DNA of 64,000 nucleotides, taken from contig OY804579.1 of assembly GCA_963680875.1 (NCBI GenBank), forward strand, positions 36,007,804 through 36,071,803, in the 5' to 3' direction. The notes under the pieces are model-generated. The model was not told the DNA's origin and did no database searches. It saw only the letters and a program-made list of their open reading frames with translations. Positions 59,510-64,000 of the stretch are shown piece after piece (within the stretch, counting starts at the first letter, position 1; each line of letters begins with the position of its first letter). The translations under genes and the position numbers were made by a program. Origin of the DNA: Bathymodiolus brooksi (taxonomy: Eukaryota > Mollusca > Bivalvia > Mytilida > Modiolidae).

Positions 59510-59964
59510 TCCTTGTCATTATGCATCCCCCCTCCCAGAGGTTGTGCCGGGGATAGAATAGGCACCAGGTTTCTCCGTCCCAGAGGCACTAGTCCTTTAA
59601 AAGGGGCCAACCCCGCGGTAACCCCGGGGTATAGAAATGGGACCGAGAGCTTCTTCGGCTTGAAGGGGCATCCGTCGGTTGTGCGGGATGTATAAATTAA
59701 CAACCAACCCGTCCTTCGGATGAGACGTAAATAAAACCGAGGTCCCGTGTTGAGAGATTGCCGCCCTCTTCGCACGTTAAAGAACCCAGTGTACCAGCTC
59801 ATTATGAGCATTATGCTCATGATGAGTGGTCCATAGGAGACCTCGGTTGCACTGGCTAAATTATCCGTCCATACCCATCACCTTTCCTTGTTTCGAGTAC
59901 CGTAGCGTTTAATTTTTTTTCTCGTCCTGAATATAGCTGAAAAATTGCTCGCTGGACGTTAAAC

Positions 59965-60037
<73 letters not shown>
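59510..60037 (+). mobile_element. SINE-type element ending in an 18-unit ATCA microsatellite
   Basis: A relatively GC-rich body includes cttcggatgagacgtaaata, aaaccgaggtcccgtgttga and cgcacgttaaagaacccagt, words I remember as shared by many mollusc and other invertebrate SINE-like repeats. It ends atatagctgaaaaattgctc, gctggacgttaaac and then (atca)n at 59966-60037. The repeat tail marks the 3' end. Open frames on either strand at 59482-59820 are by-products. Confidence 0.6.
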
Positions 60038-60038
<1 letters not shown>

Positions 60039-62100
60039 ATGTATCAACACAAACTTAACATATCTGTGGGAACATGCTCATGTTAACATTTTATTTCTAT
60101 CGGGACAACCTACATTCCTCAGAAAATCTCCAATTTCTTGAACACTTCTCTTTTAACTATAGAAATATACAGCCGAACCATTTCAATGATATTGTGTTCT
60201 GGCCTTAAGAACAAACAAATTTAAAAGATGGAACTAAATATAGAATGTATACTATAGAAACGGAATTACTTACAAACAAAGACAAATAAACAATATAACC
60301 ACAATTATCATTACAGTTAGATCTACAAGTTAGTTCATATCCAAGAAAAACAATGTATTAGCAAGTATATACTTTATGTAAACTACAAATCACTTTGGCA
60401 GACACACGCAGCGATCTTACCGAATTTATCCAACTAAAACACGCTTAATCTGCCATTATCTTCAAATTTTAGTTAGCAATCTGACATTCGTTTCCAATGA
60501 TGCTTTTCAATTTACAAACTTAAATTCAGAAAACAGGTACCATGCATCAATTCTACCAGCGTGGTGGTAACACGAGGAATGTTGTGCAACATCTTATGGC
60601 TTTTGTTAGATAAGAATCATTGTAATTACTAAAGCATGCATGCATGTATATGTTTATATAAATATATATACTTAGCAAATAGTTTTATAAAGTAAAGTTT
60701 TTTAATACAATTTTCAATTTCAATTTTAAATATAGTTTTGAATGAAATTTAGAAAATAAAAAGGGACTTACTAGAAATTATCATCCAGCATCATCCGCTT
60801 TTGAAACTTTAATAAATTCCACTGTTGAAAACATTTTGTATGGAATTAATAGGTCCTTGTCAAATATTAAAACTTGTTACGACTGCATTAGATGAACTAT
60901 CACTTCAGTTCGCGCAAGCGTGATCACGTGATACAAATCCTGATTTTTAACAAGAGCAAATTATTGATAAAAGATCTATTTTTGAAGAATTTGTAAACTG
61001 TTAAATAAATAGGTAATAATTTTTGACAGAATTAAAGATCGTGCTGTAACTCAGACATAATCTGCCAAGTATTAAAAAAGCGCAAATTATATTCCTCGTG
61101 GAATCATCACTCTTAAGACATATTTCGTATTTTGCCTTGAACTTTACAGAAAATGAGAATTCTAATTAACCTATATTGATTCGTAGGGAATTAATACTAC
61201 ACTTTTAAGTAGATCAATTTGCCATATTTTGTCTCAATCCTCTATAATTCTGATGTGCAAAACATCGGTACGGAGATCGTTAGTTTTATTTAGGTCTGAT
61301 CATTATGATAGTTACATGACAATCACACATTATGATATTTAACATCAGTAATATGTCAATTATTTCGTTTGTCACATAATTTCCCCCCAAAAATATTGAT
61401 TTTTAAGCGATAATGTTTATATTGATTTATTAAAAGATTAATATTTATGGATTTATTAGGGGAATTACTCAGTATTTATTTTTAACAATAATTTTATTAC
61501 TTCATGATGCATATTGTTATATTATACTTTACGTTTTTATTTTCCCTATTTGTCATACATATTGTTATATTACATAGTATGCACACGTCGCATAATCGAT
61601 AAATTTCTGAAATTCCTACCCGAGGGTACATTTCGTATTTAAATGTCTTGTGGTAATACTATCAGCTGTTTAGGGTGTTACTGTATACCCCATACAGCCA
61701 TTATTAGTAACCACTAAAGAGTGATATTTCTAGTCAAAACCTAACTGAAATTTTACTCCCGAGTTATACTGTATGGTACGAAATACAATATGGCATTTTT
61801 TGCTTTCTTTTTCTTTAAGATATATCCGTGGTAAGGCATACCTAATTGGTTGGACGGAAAAACCTAAACTTTAATGAGTTGGGGTTTATGTTTCACATTT
61901 GTTATTCAATAGCATATTTGATTAAATATTCTGCATGCCTTTAATAATTGTATTGTATTGTACACTTAAAGAATGTCTTCGTCATTATTATGTTTGATCG
62001 TATTTTACAGTAACTTTTTCAACGGTATAGACTCGCTTCTATTTGATACGACTGATCCTGTTTTAACGACTAAAACAATATGATTATAAAATGATAAAAA
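60038..62100. other. AT-rich intergenic DNA
   Basis: No gene recognised. A tgatcacgtgat palindrome containing a CACGTG E-box lies near 60921. No promoter context supports function. Confidence 0.5.
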
Positions 62101-62103
62101 AGG

Positions 62104-62165
62104 GGGGCAGGGTTATGGTGTTTAACGCCACTTTCAAAAATATTTCAGTTATATCAGTGATTTAA
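62104..62165 (-). mobile_element. SINE 3' tail, reverse copy
   Basis: The reverse complement of this segment reads gatataactgaaatattttt, gaaagtggcgttaaacacca and taaccctg, nearly identical to 48060-48110. Confidence 0.6.
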
Positions 62166-62194
62166 ACTGATACTAAAATCAGGAACGTAATATA

Positions 62195-62548
62195 CATAGT
62201 TAGATCCTATGGTACCGCGGGTTCTAAGGAACTGTGTATTCACAAGCAATTTAACCAAATTTTCGGCGCCATCTTTTTAATCTAACTACCACCGTACCAT
62301 AGAGTCCCCCGATATACTTTATTCCGTACCATACATGACAATATGATCAAATGTTACTTTACATTCTAAATTCTAAAACATTACACTTTCACATGGAATC
62401 ATGTGCTATATATGTATTATACAAGTTACTTATATAATCCGATCCTGTTTCCGCGTGTTCTATGATACCGTCTATTCACGTGCTATTTCAAAAAAAAAAT
62501 TCTCCACCAGCTTTTAAATTTAACTACTACGGTACCATAGGACCACGA
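62195..62548. repeat. two diverged foldback units
   Basis: Unit 1 (62201-62307) begins tcctatggtaccg and ends accgtaccataga, nearly inverted. Unit 2 (62440-62546) repeats ccgcgtgttctatgatacc, gtctattcac and actacggtaccatagga about 240 bp later. Shared internal words include tctattcac and atctaactac. Confidence 0.55.
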
Positions 62549-63880
62549 TATACACATGTGCATTTTTTATTTAGAAAAAAAGTACGTTGAATTCTACATT
62601 ATTTTCTTTTCACTTCTAAATCAAGTACAGGTTACATTATAAAAATAATCTTTCTTTACAGGTGCCAGTTGAACGGCGATACTATGATTTTATCATACAA
62701 ATCATTACACTGTTCTGTTTTTATCTTTATGTTATTAAGAAAAACAAGTGAGAGTTGTACTGTACGCTTAAATAACGGATGACAACACATAAAAAGTAGC
62801 CTTTAAAATTAGGAAAACATTATTATAGACAATTAGAAAATAACATTTGACTGAACCTTAATATATTAAAAATAAAATGATGAAAAATGTAAAAATAATA
62901 TTTATAATAATATAAAAATAACTCACTTATCATCAGCTGTTTATCACTTCGGTATCACAGATCCTAAGTATGTAATCCATTGATTTACCTCCAATATAAA
63001 ACATCCTTTTAAATTATCTAACCACATAATTATGATTTGTAAATTAATCCAGTCAGTGGTTAGTTAATTTTGCAGCTTCCGACCGCGGGGGAGTCAAATG
63101 CAGGTGTGTTTCGTATAACTGTTCCCGAACGACACAACATATAATAATATAATATTATAAATCGGTATATCCCTATATGTATACTACAACAAGAGTACTG
63201 TCAAACAATATATTGACTTTTAACTTATTGACAAAAATAATAATTATTCAATGCTATGACAAAAGATTTATAATTAGATATATACAACACGTAATTTATA
63301 GGTAAATTTTAACACCTGTCACCGCTCCGATTGTACAGGCCATTATTTCCTGATAGGCTCTATGATATACTACAAACGTAAGTAAATGTAAATGTCTATT
63401 AAAGTGAAACACGGGTTTATATATATACACTGTATGTATATATGCGTCTTGACCAAGTGTGACAAAAGGATTTGATAATTAAATCTCCGACTCTAGATGT
63501 ACCAAGTCCACATATTTAATGATTTGACTTCTTATAAGTCGGCGGGGGTTCAATTTTTTGTTCGGCGTGTGAAAAATACACCGTAACGGTACTGTGTCCT
63601 TGTTTTCTTTAATAAGTCCTTAATCTTATTAAAACGTGTTATTATAATGCACATCACTACTAACCGTACATCATACCGTTTATATAAACAGGTTATAACA
63701 TATACACAAAACAAATTAAAATGAAATAGAATTGTCAGACGGGGGGACTTCCTTCAAAATGAATGTAATGATTTTGAATGCTTGAGATGGGGATGCAAGC
63801 ATAAAAGTGTTGAATAAAAATACATGTGCCACTGAAATATTAAATTCTACAAAGTAACAAAATATCTGACAACAGCTTGC
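62549..63880. other. AT-rich intergenic DNA, nothing recognised
   Basis: No open frame with domain similarity or repeat. Confidence 0.5.
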
Positions 63881-63887
63881 CGTCGGA

Positions 63888-64000
63888 ATCCCAAGTCTGC
63901 TCGTGCTACCCCGATGTGTATCGGAAGTGTGATCAGGCGATGGTTACCGACGATGAGCAGCACCCCCTATCCCAAGTCTGATCGTGCTACCCCGATGTGT
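63888..64000. repeat. start of a GC-rich 81-bp tandem repeat, cut by the window end
   Basis: atcccaagtct.ctcgtgcta begins at 63888 and recurs at 63969, 81 bp apart. The second unit is cut off by the window end. It is far more GC-rich than the flank. One plus-strand frame from about 63838 (TTACRRNPKSARATPMC) stays open to the end. Whether this is a satellite or repeat-coding exon cannot be decided here. Confidence 0.65.

Noticed and set aside
59482..59820. A 112-codon gene on the minus strand
   Set aside because: It lies wholly within the SINE-type element, with another open frame on the opposite strand.
59966..60037. Telomeric or functional microsatellite
   Set aside because: The (ATCA)n run is the 3' tail of the SINE; it is not a TTAGGG-type telomere repeat.
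60915..60935. CACGTG E-box promoter element
   Set aside because: The palindrome is isolated, with no nearby exon or core promoter; such words occur by chance.

Overview
This window looks like nuclear DNA of a marine bivalve, most likely a mussel (Mytilidae). It is AT-rich, almost gene-free, and full of eukaryotic interspersed and tandem repeats. Several dispersed sequences match what I remember of mussel and bivalve repeats: a retroelement 3' UTR, SINE tails ending in ATCA repeats, and CAGGGGCGGATCC-ended MITEs. Intron and splice-site architecture is animal-like. Nothing is bacterial or organellar. The species assignment is inference from memory, not a search.

Layout. 0.6-1.5 kb: 5'-truncated, frameshifted non-LTR retrotransposon end. 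2.4-2.75 kb: decayed minisatellite. 4.2-6.4 kb: about 41 copies of a 51-bp repeat. 8.0-8.3 kb: tail of a reverse-transcriptase ORF that abuts a roughly 82-copy 35-bp array (8.3-11.1 kb). 11.85-15.84 kb (minus strand): two exons with consensus splice sites, one carrying a signal peptide, the best candidate for a live gene. 17 kb: a MITE and a tRNA-derived SINE. 18.45-35.01 kb: a 16.6-kb array of about 230 copies of a 72-bp unit with nested higher-order duplications. 35.4-36.7 kb: foldback or transposon debris.

37.8-40.65 kb (minus strand): a three-exon, transposase-like pseudogene that keeps its splice sites but has three in-frame stops, one frameshift and no recognisable central exon. 41.2-45.65 kb: a mosaic of LINE tails, MITEs, SINEs and nested insertions. 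46.0-46.6 kb: a 552-bp terminal-inverted-repeat element. 48-57.5 kb: dispersed repeats and four more tandem arrays (59, 49, 57 and 50 bp). 59.3-60.04 kb: a MITE next to a SINE with an 18-unit ATCA tail. 62.1-62.55 kb: SINE tail and foldback duplication. The last 113 bases enter a GC-rich 81-bp tandem repeat that runs off the window.

Over a third of the window is tandem repeat. The very long open frames inside the arrays (up to 3,610 codons) are explained by unit lengths divisible by three, and I do not call them genes. No pathway or operon can be reconstructed. The only two protein-coding loci I can support are the small secreted-protein gene and the dead transposase-like gene, both on the minus strand.
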